A stretch of 64,000 nucleotides of DNA from Dactylonectria macrodidyma (lineage: Eukaryota > Ascomycota > Sordariomycetes > Hypocreales > Nectriaceae). The stretch is taken from NCBI GenBank assembly GCA_020744425.1, contig JAGMUV010000011.1:1550001-1614000 (forward strand). The letters run 5' to 3'. The position numbers were made by a program, and so were the translations under genes. Below, in pieces: positions 32,621 to 43,078 of this stretch. How positions within the stretch are numbered: position 1 is the first letter of the stretch; every line of letters begins with the position of its first letter. The notes below the pieces were generated by a model that saw only the letters and a program-made list of their open reading frames with translations, did no database searches and was not told the origin of the DNA.

Positions 32621-34368
32621 TAATTTTATTGTATTCGTCTCTCTACTCCGTCTTTATGCTGCCGTGATACTGGTTTGTTCTAGCAAAGTCACCCCTTGCG
32701 CGCCCGTATCATGCGTTGCATTGTCTCAGCCTGAAGCCTCGGCGGACTCAACCATCAGCTCATGTCGCAGCATCATATCTCCCTCTACCAAGCCAGGTTC
32801 CTTACTATCAAGCACACAGCATGTTACGTACGGGACAAATCGGCCAGCAGAGTGACAAGTTGTGTTTGACCCGGGGATGTAGAACTTCTCTACGCGAGAC
32901 GGCTTTGGGCTGTCTGCCGTCTCGTTTTCTTTTCCTCTCGGGCAGATGTAAAGCCTGGGCTCATCAGACTGTGAGCGTAACAGCTGAGTTCGTTCTGGTA
33001 ACACTTTCAATGGATAATCGACAGGCGTCTCTTCCCAAAGTGGCTTGGTCGCAATAATGACTTTGGCGGCACAACGGCTGGGATCACTTGCCATGAAGGT
33101 ATTGTCGAAACTGAATCCTGAGAAATAATACCAATATCAAATCCGCGGCAACTCGAACAGGCCTACATACCGCCCCTTCCGCTCACGGTTGTACCTGACA
33201 CGGAAGCAGTCCACCCACCACCAGGCGGAGCGCCTTACTTGGCGCCCTACGCCCTAGTTGTGCCCACCAGCGGGATTGGGCCGAGCCTGTTGTTTTCGAG
33301 CCAAGGCTCCTCTCATTAGTTGAAATGAACGAATGGGCCCGGTTTGATCCGGTCGATGGGCCGGCTTTCTCGGCCTCGCATGACTTGTGGGAGCGCCAGT
33401 GAGCGTCAACCCTCGATTAGGGGCGCTGGGAAATGCTCGCAGGCGCAAACATCTTCAGCGCCACTGAGTTCTCCATCATGGGCCTGATGTTGCCTGGGTG
33501 CTTTCAGCAGAGGCGTGAATTGATTCTGTCTGGCACGCATATGAGCCAAGAGCATATCGCACGTGAGACTGTCGTGCTTGTTTTCGCCGCAATCGAGAGT
33601 AATGTCTACACACACTCTCTTCCGATCGTTGCCGTTGGACAGGCGCCCAGCACGAAACAGCGTCTTCACCGTGAGAAGCAAGAGCTCAGGCTGAAAGTAC
33701 ATGCCATTAGGCATTTGGCGAGAGCTCATCGCGACGAGATTTCCAAGCCATGCCCTGGAAGATTTCTGGGCGCATGTTTCACTTGATTTCCTCTATCGGT
33801 AATACACCCGACTCAATACTGTTAATTAGGCCGAGCTCTATGGAGAATGCGGAGAATGCGGAGAAATTCGGACAAGACGATGACTTCGGAGTAGAGTTCG
33901 GGAAGCAGACCCCGGCCCGGGGTGGGGGGAGGGCATATTCAAACCTTCCTATTTCATTATTCTCTGGAGCTAGGGAATCACAGGAACGAGTCGATGAATT
34001 TGGGAAGAAATAATAATAATACTACCGCTCCGAGCTTAAGCAAACACGGGGAGCCAGCCCGTTCTCCAGCACCATCTCTAGCGCCTACCCAGCGCCCTAA
34101 TGTCCGGTTCCATCAGCGCCTTACAGGCCCACACCGGGTGGCTGCCGGACGGAGCTCGGTAAGTACCTAGAGATGTGCCATTATCAAGGGCTTGACAAAC
34201 GCGTCGAGCCAAGTACCCGGACGATCGGCGCTGAAACTCCCATCCAACCTAAACTAAGACGTATCCCTCCTCTTCTTTTATCTCACACGAGTAGTCCCAT
34301 GAGGGATTCGCAGTTTCTCAATCTTGGGAGCATATTTGAACGCACAATCCTGCACGAACAGTGGAACC
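32621..34368. other. 1.7-kb intergenic region with weak minus-strand open frames
   Basis: Two minus-strand frames, 33094..32726 and 33729..33406, have fairly protein-like composition but no known motif; the first is listed separately. Close to the cyclase gene the sequence is promoter-like. Nothing else was recognised. Confidence 0.4.
32726..33094 (-). CDS. possible small protein or exon, not recognised
   Basis: A 122-codon open frame from ATG 33094 (context TTCATGG) to TGA. Composition is mixed and protein-like, with no obvious low complexity, and the frame extends upstream past the ATG to a possible CAG acceptor near 33118, so it may be the last exon of a larger or decayed gene. No domain, signal peptide or membrane segment was seen. 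It overlaps the region just 3' of the aminotransferase, and may be chance. Confidence 0.25.
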   Translation of the reverse strand: MASDPSRCAAKVIIATKPLWEETPVDYPLKVLPERTQLLRSQSDEPRLYICPRGKENETADSPKPSRVEKFYIPGSNTTCHSAGRFVPYVTCCVLDSKEPGLVEGDMMLRHELMVESAEASG

Positions 34369-35420
34369 ATGACGACAAAGCCGCCCTTCGACTCATTACC
34401 CCTTCAAAAGGGCCGGCCTGATGGAAACGCCTGGGGTCTCTACGGTGCAGATGACGAATGCGGAACGCTCAACCTACTCACGCCAGATACTGTCGCCGAG
34501 GCGGCATCACGAGAGATCCGAGACAGTGTTCGCGTCTCGACAGACTGGTCGTTGAACGCAATGCCGACCCCCTGCTTTGGCCGCCTGGCGTTCCAGCACG
34601 AGATCAAAAGCAAGGCCCCTCGGCCTGTGTATGACGATGTCCTTGTATTCAACACACAGAGCAGCTCGCAATGGGATGGTCTACGCCATTATGGGTATCA
34701 GAAAGAGAAGCTCTTCTACAATGGCAGGACTCGGGATGAGATTGAAAAGTCAAACGTGAACGGAATACACGGCAAGTCACGACATCTTCGTTATCTTGCA
34801 CGCAGTGGCCTAACAGATTCAGCATGGGTCGAACGGGGCGGCATCGTTGGCCGCGGCGTTCTTCTAGACTATGCCACCTGGGCAGAAGGTAGAGGGATCA
34901 AGCTGACCCCTTTCGAGGCTGCGTCTATCCCCGTTTCCACCCTGAAGGAGGTCGCATCTTCCCAAGGCGTTGATTTCCGCAAAGGGGATATCTTGTTTAT
35001 CCGGACTGGCTGGATACGGGCCTATGAACGTCTTACGGATGGGGAGAAGCTCGCCCTGGCGCAGCAGGCCAAACTATCTGCAGCGGGCGTAGAGTCTTCC
35101 GAGGAGACACTGCGATGGATCTGGGAGCAGGATTTCGCAGCGGTAGCTGGCGACCAGCCCAGCTTTGAGACTTGGCCTTGCCAAGACACAAACTTCTGGC
35201 TTCATGAATGGCTGCTCGCAGGCTGGGGTATGCCGATCGGGGAGCTATTTGACTTGGAGAAGCTGAGCCAAGAGTGTCAGAAGAGGAAAAGGTGGTCGTT
35301 CTTCTTCTCGAGTATCCCACTCAAGGTGTGTAATGCAAGCCTCTTCCTGGGACGTTTCTGATGACAAGACAGGTTCCCGGTGGTGTCGCCAGTCCGCCAA
35401 ATGGCGTGGCCATCTTCTAG
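34369..35420 (+). CDS. cyclase-family (PF04199-like) putative metal-dependent hydrolase
   Basis: Exons 34369..35325 and 35373..35420 encode 334 residues. The 47-nt intron (donor GTGTGT) near the 3' end adds a 16-codon exon ending GVAIF before TAG. NAWGLYGADDECGTLNLLTP at the N-terminus and TQSSSQWDGLRHYGYQ at about residues 100-115 are hallmarks of the fungal/bacterial cyclase-like group, related to kynurenine formamidase and isatin hydrolase. The usual HxGTHxD metal motif is replaced by SQWDGLRH, typical of the fungal branch. The reaction is probably hydrolysis of an amide or lactam, substrate unknown. Intact. It follows the aminotransferase by 1.7 kb in the same direction. Confidence 0.85.
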
Positions 35421-35529
35421 ATACCTAGATAGCTCGGTTTTATCTCGCACAGCCGTAGATCAAAAAGCAAAGAAATCAAATTATAAATTTCTCCATTCTT
35501 TATCGCAGACGGATGATAGATTGGCTACC

Positions 35530-36482
35530 AGGAGATTGATCGCTCTGGCGTTTTTCTTGGACATCAAATGCCAGGCGAACTCGATTAGCGGAAAAGCGAC
35601 CTTTGCCAGCACGGGAACCCCGTATGCCCTCGACGCCTGGACCGGGAAGAGACGGAGAATACTCACATACGCTCAAAACAAGGCAGTCACTGCCATCCCT
35701 CCCAAGCTTGAGGCCGGCCAGACAATCGTCCTAGCGTTTGATTCGAAGCTGAAAATACCCACCTGCCACTTCACTTCCCCATCGTCCCGAGTATTGGGCG
35801 TGAGACAGGCGGAATCTTCCTCCCTGTTGGTCCATATGCCTGTCCTCGATTCTGCGGCAGAAGCAACTCTCTACAAGGTCAAAAAGATCAGGCTCAAATC
35901 TAACACGCCCTTTCGAAAGCCATTTAAGCTCTCCGCGTGGAATCTCATTGCTGAGCGCTGGGAGAAGTCGTCAGATATCGACGACGCGGTGACGGTTGCA
36001 TCCAAGCGAAACACGACCCACAGGATCGAGACTCCCACTTCCTGGCTGAAGATACCCGAGCTGCAGAACGCAAGCGGAGTTGGGTATTACACAGCCACAT
36101 TCGACTGGTCTGCCTCGCCCAAGCCTGGCCTGGAACTCGGGGCATACTTGCATTTCTCAGCGATCGCGCATACCCTTCAGGTCTTTATCAACGGCGAAGC
36201 TGTAGAGCCGTTTGACCACAACGGCGGCATGAGAGACATCAGCACTCACCTTGTCAATGGCCAGAACAGAATTCTCGTCGTGGTTCCCACGACCATGTGG
36301 GGTTATGTGAGCAGCATTGCGAGCGAGATCCGGGAATCTGGGGAGCCTCGGGGGATCTTGATTGCACAGAAGGCTCCTTACATACATCCAGACTCGGACA
36401 AGGGGTTGATTGGGGATGTGATAAGGGGTTGATTGGGAATGTTATAATAACTCCCTTCATAACGGCAAAGGTTGTCTGCTGA
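35530..36482 (+). pseudogene. 5'-truncated GH106-like rhamnosidase fragment
   Basis: About 300 codons resembling only the C-terminal part of large (~1000-residue) GH106-type secreted glycosidases: a beta-rich stretch (ATFASTGTPYALDAWTG), then the galactose-binding jelly-roll end (SGVGYYTATFDW, LQVFINGEAVEPFDHNGG). The catalytic domain, signal peptide and start codon are missing; the frame simply opens just after the cyclase gene. The natural end is also broken: a 23-bp tandem duplication at 36400-36445 shifts frame, giving TGA at 36430-36432, while the second copy continues in the old protein frame (GLIGNVIITPF) to TGA at 36480-36482. The GH106 assignment is from motif memory. Confidence 0.6.
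36400..36445. repeat. 23-bp imperfect tandem duplication causing a frameshift
   Basis: Copies 36400-36422 and 36423-36445 share AAGGGGTTGATTGGG and differ at two later positions. Because 23 is not a multiple of three, the duplication disrupts the end of the glycosidase fragment. Confidence 0.8.
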
Positions 36483-36577
36483 ACTTGTTATCCGTACAAG
36501 TATATACAACCCAGTGGCTGTAGGTCCCTGGATAGCCAGAAGCTTTACGTATTATACAGTCCCTTACTCCCTCGGGT

Positions 36578-39310
36578 TTAATGGGAGTACTGGCCATTGT
36601 ATATCCTTCGAAACCTTGACTTGAACAACCAGTTTCCAGGCCCAACCACACTCTCAGTCCTTAAGCCCCCGTCGCCCTCCGGCATAGCAACGTCAACAGT
36701 CATGCCATACAGCACGGAAATTTCAAGTACCAAGTCCTCTGAAATGTCTTGACCAGGCTTTGTCTTCCACGACGTCGAGACAGCGCCAGTCGGGGTGACG
36801 TGATGCGCCTATGGCCGGCGCGACAAGCACCCTCTTCCAGCCGGGCTCGAGCCGCCGCAGACCGGCGATGCGCTCGATCATGAACTTTGCCACAGCATCG
36901 AAGGCATAGTGGTTGAAAGACGTCATTTTCCCCGGTTTAATAGAGCCATCTGGCAACATACTATCCCAGCGTTCCCAGACCGTAGTAGCACCTATTGTCA
37001 CAGGATACAGCCACAATGGAGTCCTTGTCTCCAGGAGCATTGAATAAGCAACCTGAAGGTGACCTGTACGTGCCAGTGCTGGACAGATAAATGGCGTGCT
37101 CGCAAATCCGGTCGCTATCTTGAACTCATTCTTACGCACTAGCTTCAGCGAGTCGGTCCCCAGCTCGTGTCTCTTGACTGGAGTCGAGGAGACTGAAGTA
37201 GATGACGAGTGCATAGGCGGCCTGCGTGTCGGAGACGAGTCGGCCGCTGGGAGTGATATATTCTCGCTGAAATTCGGCCCGTGCTGCTGCTGCCTCGGTC
37301 TCGAAGGCCGCCCTCTCGTCCGTCTTGCCCAGAATGCCCGAAATTTCAACCATGGGGTCGAGGCTCTGAATCAGATACATGTTGGCGACCATCTTGCTGT
37401 CAGTCGGCGACATCCAGGGCTTGTTCGAAGGCACTGCAGGGTCAAGCCAGTCCTGCAATTGGAAGAGGTCAGCGTTCGCCTCACCACGGACGCTAAACAG
37501 AGATGATATAGAGGTGTGTGGGCACATACGCCGAGCTGAACGATGGTGGGCTCCCAGAGATTACAGCCGCCATTCTTGTTCTTAGGAATTGTTTTCATCC
37601 ACGTGATAATGCTGCCATACTGCTGAGCCAGAATACTAATGTTGCCGGTCTCTTGATAGACTTCCCAAGGGGCAATGATAGTAACGTCATGTCAGATAGC
37701 GCAGGGAGTCCTTCAACACCAAACAGGGTCAACGATGGTGTTGTTCGGGCTGACCATTGGCGGGATGCCCCCGAGAACCGCTTGGTCATGCTGCACATCT
37801 ATGAGCCAGTTCCGTAGCATATTGAAGCAGTTGAACAGGAGGAAAGAAGTGGGAGCGAATATGGCAAGATCGCCGGTCCACCCGAGCCTCTCATCTCGTT
37901 GCGGGCAGTCTGTCGGCACCGATAAGAAGTTTCCCCTCATGCCTCATATAATGTTTTGGTACAACCTGTCCAGCAAGGCGACGGAGCACGAAAATGATCC
38001 AGCCGGCTTCATGTCAGTGCGGCAGACGACCACCTCGATGGCCGACGAGTCGATTTGGCCTCCCGGCCAGTTGTCGACCTGGACATAGCGAAACCCATGG
38101 AATGTAAACCGGGGTTCATACGCCTCCCCATTAGCTGCCCCCATGAGGGTGTACTCTTCCTTGGCGTCGCACTCGCGCAGAGGGCGCGTGCCCAGCTCCT
38201 CGTTCTCCAGCACCTCGGCGTGAAGCAGAATGACCTTGTGTCCCCGGGCGCCACTGACATGCTTCAGTCTCGTATAGCCAACCAAGTTCTGCCCAAAGTC
38301 GAAGATGGTCTTCCCAGAGGGTGTCTGGATCTTTTCCAGGGGATTTATCGTCTGCACACGCCGTACGGGCTCGCTGTACCCAGATGTGAGCCGAACGGAA
38401 TCCGAGAGCCGCGGGAGAACGAGGACTGGTCCCCATCGAGAATCCTCGCCGGCTGGGCTCGACCAGCCTGAGACTTCCAGCGTGGCATCGTACTTCTCTC
38501 CGTCGTAGATTTCGGCCCGCCGAATAGGCCCTAGACTTGATTTCCAAGAGCCACCTGAAGGCAGCACATCCACGCGGCCATCACGGTAGGTGATCTCAAG
38601 CTGGGCCAGCACAGCAACGCGGTCACCCCATATGTTTCGATGGCCACCCTCGAACCCGATGCCGCCGGAAAACCAACCCTCGGCAGCGCGAATGCCCAAA
38701 ACATTGTGGTTCGGAACCAACCATTGAGTGACATCGTAGGTCTGATACTGCAGTCGTCCGTCATATGCTGTCCAGCCCGGGGCGAGAAGGTAATCACCAA
38801 TTCGGAGCCCATTGATCCCGGCTTCGTAGACCTCCCGAGCGTTGACATAGAGTCACGCGTGATCCATGTCCGCGGTAACCGAGATGGGCTTCCGAAACAG
38901 ACGCTCTGGATCGACTCGGATGCTTGGAGGCCCCGGCAAGGTTATGCGTTCAGCACGCCAGTCGCTGCGGAGAGCAGGCCGATTTCGAGCTGAGCGGGCT
39001 CCCTCCAAGGAGTCTTCTGGCCCCTTTCATCTGACAAGCGTACACGGACTGAGATCCTCTGACGAGATTTGAGAAAAGTCTCGAAGGGCCAAGGCCCCAG
39101 GGTTGAGGAGGTGGCGGTGACCTTCACGGTTTCTGGGACGCACTGGCAGGAGCCTAGTTTCTCCTCGGACAACTCGGCCTCGTAGCCTTGCTGCCGGAAG
39201 TCACGTAGAGGGGTCTGAAACTTCCAGGAAAGCCTCGGCCGGGTCTCGTGAACGCCGAGGGAGTTAGCGGCAAGATAATGTTCGAACTGGACATCAAAGA
39301 CGGTCGCCAT
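36578..39310 (-). pseudogene. GH78 alpha-L-rhamnosidase, heavily mutated
   Basis: The whole family architecture can be followed from ATG 39310 to TAA at 36578. First come N-terminal beta domains (NSLGVHETRPRLSW), then GDYLLAPGWTAYDGRLQYQTYDVT and the RAAEGWFSGGIGF loop. The catalytic (alpha/alpha)6 region has FLSVPTDCPQRDERLGWTGD with its acidic residues. The C-terminal part ends GLRRLEPGWKRVLVAP followed by a beta sandwich. A 77-nt intron (37453-37529) is recognisable. Damage: a frameshift near 38966, TGA at 38855, 37946, 37715 and 37694, a frameshift near 37146 and another near 36805. The intact enzyme would release L-rhamnose from plant glycosides or rhamnogalacturonan; this copy cannot encode it. 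Confidence 0.88.
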
Positions 39311-40120
39311 GGTTTTGCCTGATAAAGGAGGGGAGACGGGGGGAGGGAGAGATGAGCTACTAGCAAATGACTTCAAGAGTTTCAAGCAGCGAGTGACCGC
39401 ATAGAGGGGCAACAGGATTCTTGTTGGTTAGATGGATTGGGGGCGTTTGCATGCCGGGGTTGCAATTTGTACGGGGGTATCGCAACGGCCACCCAACCCT
39501 CGCTCCCTAATACCTAGAGCAGGCGAAGGCGACCTGAGGTCCCAGCTCGGGGTATCAAGCATACGGTAGATGACATAATCCCGGTGTTGGAAAACCTCGC
39601 TATTAACTGCACCGAGCTGACTCTCTGGTTCGGGGCATCAACCACCCGGTATATGGCATGATCCCGGTCTCGATTCCGTCAACGGCCGGGTCATGGTCGA
39701 CCAGATGACATGAGTAGGTATGCGGCTGCATGCACGGAATACGCGTATTCCAGCCGATGTCTCAACAGCGCTAGACAAGATTGGAGTCTCGGGTCCGGGG
39801 AAGTGGCATGCAGCTTGCAACCCCCGGGTTTCCGCACGGTCTCGAGTCTGTATGTGGTCTGCTTCGGACGAGGAACCGAAGAGTTATGCAAGCAAGGCGC
39901 TCTCGGAAACACGGGCTCTTCGTTCCAATAGCAAGAGAGGTCTAATAAAAGCCATGGATTTCTTTGACTCAGGAGTGGCTTGACTACTCACTCTTCATCC
40001 CTCCTACAGGCCTTGAGTTTGTCCCCCAACTCGTACCGAGCCCAGCCACGGTTGCCCCGATCGTGCACTTGTCTACTCGTACCCAGTTCAGCGAGCCAGA
40101 CCTCTTATTCTCGTCTCAGT
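39311..40120. promoter_or_regulatory. divergent promoter between GH78 and sugar transporter
   Basis: An 810-bp region between two diverging relics. It contains the paired CGG-N13-CGG words listed below. No gene was supported; the open frames are short and overlapping. Confidence 0.5.
39548..39649 (+). promoter_or_regulatory. two CGG-N13-CGG direct repeats in the divergent promoter
   Basis: Copies at 39548-39566 and 39631-39649 each read CGGGG, Y, ATCAA and then CGG with identical 13-nt spacing. They sit in larger imperfect repeats of about 42 bp that both end ATCCCGGT. Spaced CGG triplets are the usual target of Zn2Cys6 dimers. The position between a rhamnosidase and a sugar transporter suggests a sugar-responsive regulator (inference). 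Confidence 0.45.
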
Positions 40121-40563
40121 ATGGCCGGGAGAACTCAGGCTTCAGTCGAGAAGGCCACCTCGCCTATTGAGAGTCAAAAGGATGGCCTCAAGCTCGACGA
40201 TGCTGCTCTCAACGCCGCCGCCAGAGGTCAAGCTACGACCGGCTATGAAACCCTGTCGATCTGGGAGACGACCAAAGCCTTCAAAGTCGCCACTCTCATC
40301 TGCTTCGCAGCGGCCTTTAGCGCTGCGACCGATGGGTACCATATTGGGTATGCTGACTGCTCTGCTTTCCTGGGCAAAATAAAGAACGTGAACGCCGGCT
40401 GATGACACCGACCAGCATGAACGGCAGCATCATTGCCAATCTGGGATTCGTCAAGCAATTTGCGACCGAGGAAAACACCAGCGGAGAACTCTACCTCGCG
40501 TCGCCCGTTCTAGCAGGCTGGTCCTCCATCATGTCACTATATGTGCCCATGCCTCAGGGGTAA
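40121..40563 (+). pseudogene. MFS sugar transporter, truncated after the first membrane segments
   Basis: Exons 40121..40347 and 40416..40563 are joined by a 68-nt intron that restores a Gly codon. The product is 124 residues against about 520-560 for the family. It has the N-terminal cytosolic tail, the first membrane segment (VATLICFAAAFSAATDGYHIGMNGSIIA) and the external loop up to LASPVLAGWSSIMS, as in alpha-glucoside/sugar permeases. The sequence then departs from the family and stops at TAA 40561. No other transporter segment was found in the next kilobase, so the 3' part is deleted. It is divergent from the GH78 relic. Confidence 0.75.
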
Positions 40564-40988
40564 AGAGCATTGCAAGCTACTGTAGCATACTGTTTCTATG
40601 GAAGGAAGGATTCTATCACAGCCCAATTCTGGGACGTATGCCAAGGCGCCCAGTTTTGGGATTCCGATTCCAACAAGACCATCAAGGCGGCCGAGGAGAG
40701 CTACAGTTTTCAACTTATCCTGTACTCATGCCGAGGTTGTGAACTTAGCCATTCCAGCTTTCGATCCGTCAGCGTAAGTGCCTTCAAGGTAGATGGTGAA
40801 GGTGGCCCATTCGTCAATACGCTTTTGATGATAGTGGGATCTTTCTTCACGATCGAATGCTCTAGGGTTTGAAGCCAGGTGCGGTCAACAGCAGGTCTTC
40901 CGCATCTGGAATCATCGCAGATTTCTCCAGAATGAGGATCGTCACCTCGGGCTTCGGCCTTAAGCCGTAGATGGGTGTAGCCATCTTT
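40564..40988. other. intergenic stretch, junction after the truncated transporter
   Basis: About 425 bp with an open plus-strand frame (40570-40872) that does not resemble a transporter or any known domain. It may be foreign sequence at the deletion junction. Confidence 0.4.
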
Positions 40989-41519
40989 TTATCCCAATGA
41001 CTGGGGTTCTAAGAGGGCTTCTAGGACTTGTTCGGGTGCCACGGCCGCGTTCAGTGCCGCGTTTCTCACGGAGAGGCTTTTGGCACACTGCTGAAGGTGT
41101 CGGAAGAGTTTGGTGCGGCTTGGGAACATTTCCTTGCATTGCTTGCACATCGCTGGCTTCGCCAGGCGGTGAGGTCCCCGTCCAGCCTTCTATTAGGGAG
41201 AAATGCAAGTGTTGGCAAGTTTGTGTTCTTCCAAGACGGACTTAGAAGGACAGGTACGTTGGCAAGTGTCGCAAGCGATAGAGGGGTTCATAGCAAGGTC
41301 TACAACGGAGCCGGTCATGACGACGATGTAGGCGCGATGGGATCTTTCGGAGAAGATAGAGGCATCTGACATTGAGGCTTCGTCTTCCACATCGGCATCA
41401 GATGGAGCAGGGCTGTGATCCAAATCGAGATCCCTCTCAGCAACTTGGTACTTTTCTCGAACGTGACTCGCTTGTTGGTGTTGTGGCCACGCGCCTAAGG
41501 GCAGGGGAGCCCACCGCAT
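40989..41519 (-). pseudogene. small zinc-finger protein gene split by tandem TAA-TAG
   Basis: From ATG 41519 a 176-codon frame is interrupted only by adjacent TAA (41195-41193) and TAG (41192-41190). Before the stops is a finger-like CDTCQRTCPSKSVLEEHK followed by a Cys. After them, in the same frame, is CKQCKEMFPSRTKLFRHLQQC, a C2HC-type finger with Cys-x2-Cys-x12-His-x3-Cys. The frame ends at TAA 40991-40989. Finger similarity on both sides argues that they once belonged together. The N-terminus is acidic. No splice pair of plausible size removes the stops. A small two-finger adaptor or regulator is likely; the function is unknown. Confidence 0.5.
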
Positions 41520-41920
41520 TGGAAGGTCACGTGACCGCTAAGGTAATTAGTAATATTATTAGCGAAGCATCCTTACGGCCTTTTGGTATGCCATTTAATT
41601 TTCGCATCGCTTGGCCCCCAAGTTATCCCCTGTCTTCCAAAATGGAGTTCTCCACCAGAGATGGAACTTGCAGGGACTAAGGCTTCTCTATTGGACGAAG
41701 ATGAAGTCTGAGGTGCATTGCTAGTTTTCAGCTCGTTCTTAACCGACGTCTAGGCGGCTACCTGATCACACCCTCCTCGGCATACCAGAGTTTTCCGTGG
41801 GCTGGCACGTGTATTCTGAGAATGCCCCTTCCTGCCTTATTTGCGGCCTTTTTCTCATGTTCTTAGGCCAATCTCTTTGCAATTTGCGAATACCGGACCA
41901 CCATCGCCGAATCATTAGAA
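41520..41920. other. divergent intergenic region
   Basis: About 400 bp between the interrupted finger gene and the membrane protein gene. Nothing specific was recognised. Confidence 0.45.
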
Positions 41921-43078
41921 ATGCGTCGCTCCAAGATACTGTACTTTCTAGCAGCTCATGGCCTATGCATATCTATCGTCGTTGCAGGCCTCGACCGGTC
42001 CCGTAATCAGTTCAAACGATTCTTTCCGACTGTGGAGCAATACAGTAAACTGGGCTTCCACGAGAAGTGCCCTAAGCAGTTTGCAAATTACTTCAACGAG
42101 AGCCTTCCTGATCCAGGCCGGGGGCATCAGTGGTCGAGCGAGTTGATGACTTGTATTCTGGAGTCCTATGGAGAGCTCAACAAGGCAAACATGGCCGTGA
42201 CGGCTATCCTGTTGGCGCTGCTACCTGCGGGTCTCGTTCAGTTCGGACCCAGCATGGCCGAGATAAGCCTCCTGAGCGCCCGAAGACCGTTTCTCGCCAC
42301 GTTCCTAGGCTTTGGATTGATGTCACCAAACCCAACCGAGTTTGATTTCGAAGAAATTCTGCAGAAAGCAAGCAACAGCGGTGCACCGCTCATACCGATA
42401 AGGGCCCTAGACGGGAGATACTTTATTGCTAAGGTTCTCGTGTCTGTTATCGAGTATGGCATCGCGATGGCAGCGACGGGAAACTACTTCTACCAAGTCT
42501 ACCGGTTAACATATTGGGCCGTATCCCTAGCCCCGATGTGTGTTTACCTCCCTGGCTTACCGGAAACGGCCACACTATTTGGATGGGCCTTTCTAAACTT
42601 GCCGCTTTACCTACTCAGTTTTGTTGTCTTCGCCTTGGCCTTTCGTCGGGCTACACCTTCAGGTTACAGCCAAAGGGGAAACCGCTTGGCCGAGTTGATC
42701 ACTGCTGAGCTGACTCCCTGTGGTCAAGGCCGTGACTTTAAGTTTCAGCGTCGACAGAATTGGCAAACTTTGCAGCGCCTTCTCGGAACCTTCACCCGAC
42801 TTATTGCCGGACTTCACATCATCCTTGGTACTCTTCTTATTGGCAGCATTGTTCTTATACCCTTAGCCGACTCTCTTCCGGTCATCTACAGTTTCGTATT
42901 CGCGGCTATATTCACTCGGGCTGTATTGAGCTATGAATTGAATGGTCTGGCGAGAACGACAAATATAGAGCCAACAAAGAGTGCAGACCAAATCGACGCT
43001 CAGGCCACACATTCCGATGTGTATGAGACTCATGTTTTTGAACCAAAACGATATGAAGGCCTAAGGCAGTCTGATTGA
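41921..43078 (+). CDS. polytopic membrane protein with signal peptide, unknown function
   Basis: A single exon of 385 residues. The first 23 residues form a signal-like hydrophobic segment (ILYFLAAHGLCISIVVAG). An extracellular-looking segment with Cys pairs follows (residues 30-90). Then come hydrophobic helices near 95-115, 165-185, 195-235, 285-310 and 312-330, and a polar C-terminal tail. A cytosolic-loop motif FGFGLMSPNPTEFDFEEILQKASN-like region precedes TM3. This arrangement occurs in uncharacterised filamentous-fungal plasma-membrane proteins. The start is the first ATG of the frame. Intact, with no intron apparent. Confidence 0.75.
   Translation: MRRSKILYFLAAHGLCISIVVAGLDRSRNQFKRFFPTVEQYSKLGFHEKCPKQFANYFNESLPDPGRGHQWSSELMTCILESYGELNKANMAVTAILLALLPAGLVQFGPSMAEISLLSARRPFLATFLGFGLMSPNPTEFDFEEILQKASNSGAPLIPIRALDGRYFIAKVLVSVIEYGIAMAATGNYFYQVYRLTYWAVSLAPMCVYLPGLPETATLFGWAFLNLPLYLLSFVVFALAFRRATPSGYSQRGNRLAELITAELTPCGQGRDFKFQRRQNWQTLQRLLGTFTRLIAGLHIILGTLLIGSIVLIPLADSLPVIYSFVFAAIFTRAVLSYELNGLARTTNIEPTKSADQIDAQATHSDVYETHVFEPKRYEGLRQSD

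Noticed and set aside
33406..33729. Minus-strand 107-codon frame upstream of the cyclase gene
   Set aside because: No motif and no exon continuity; probably chance in a promoter region.
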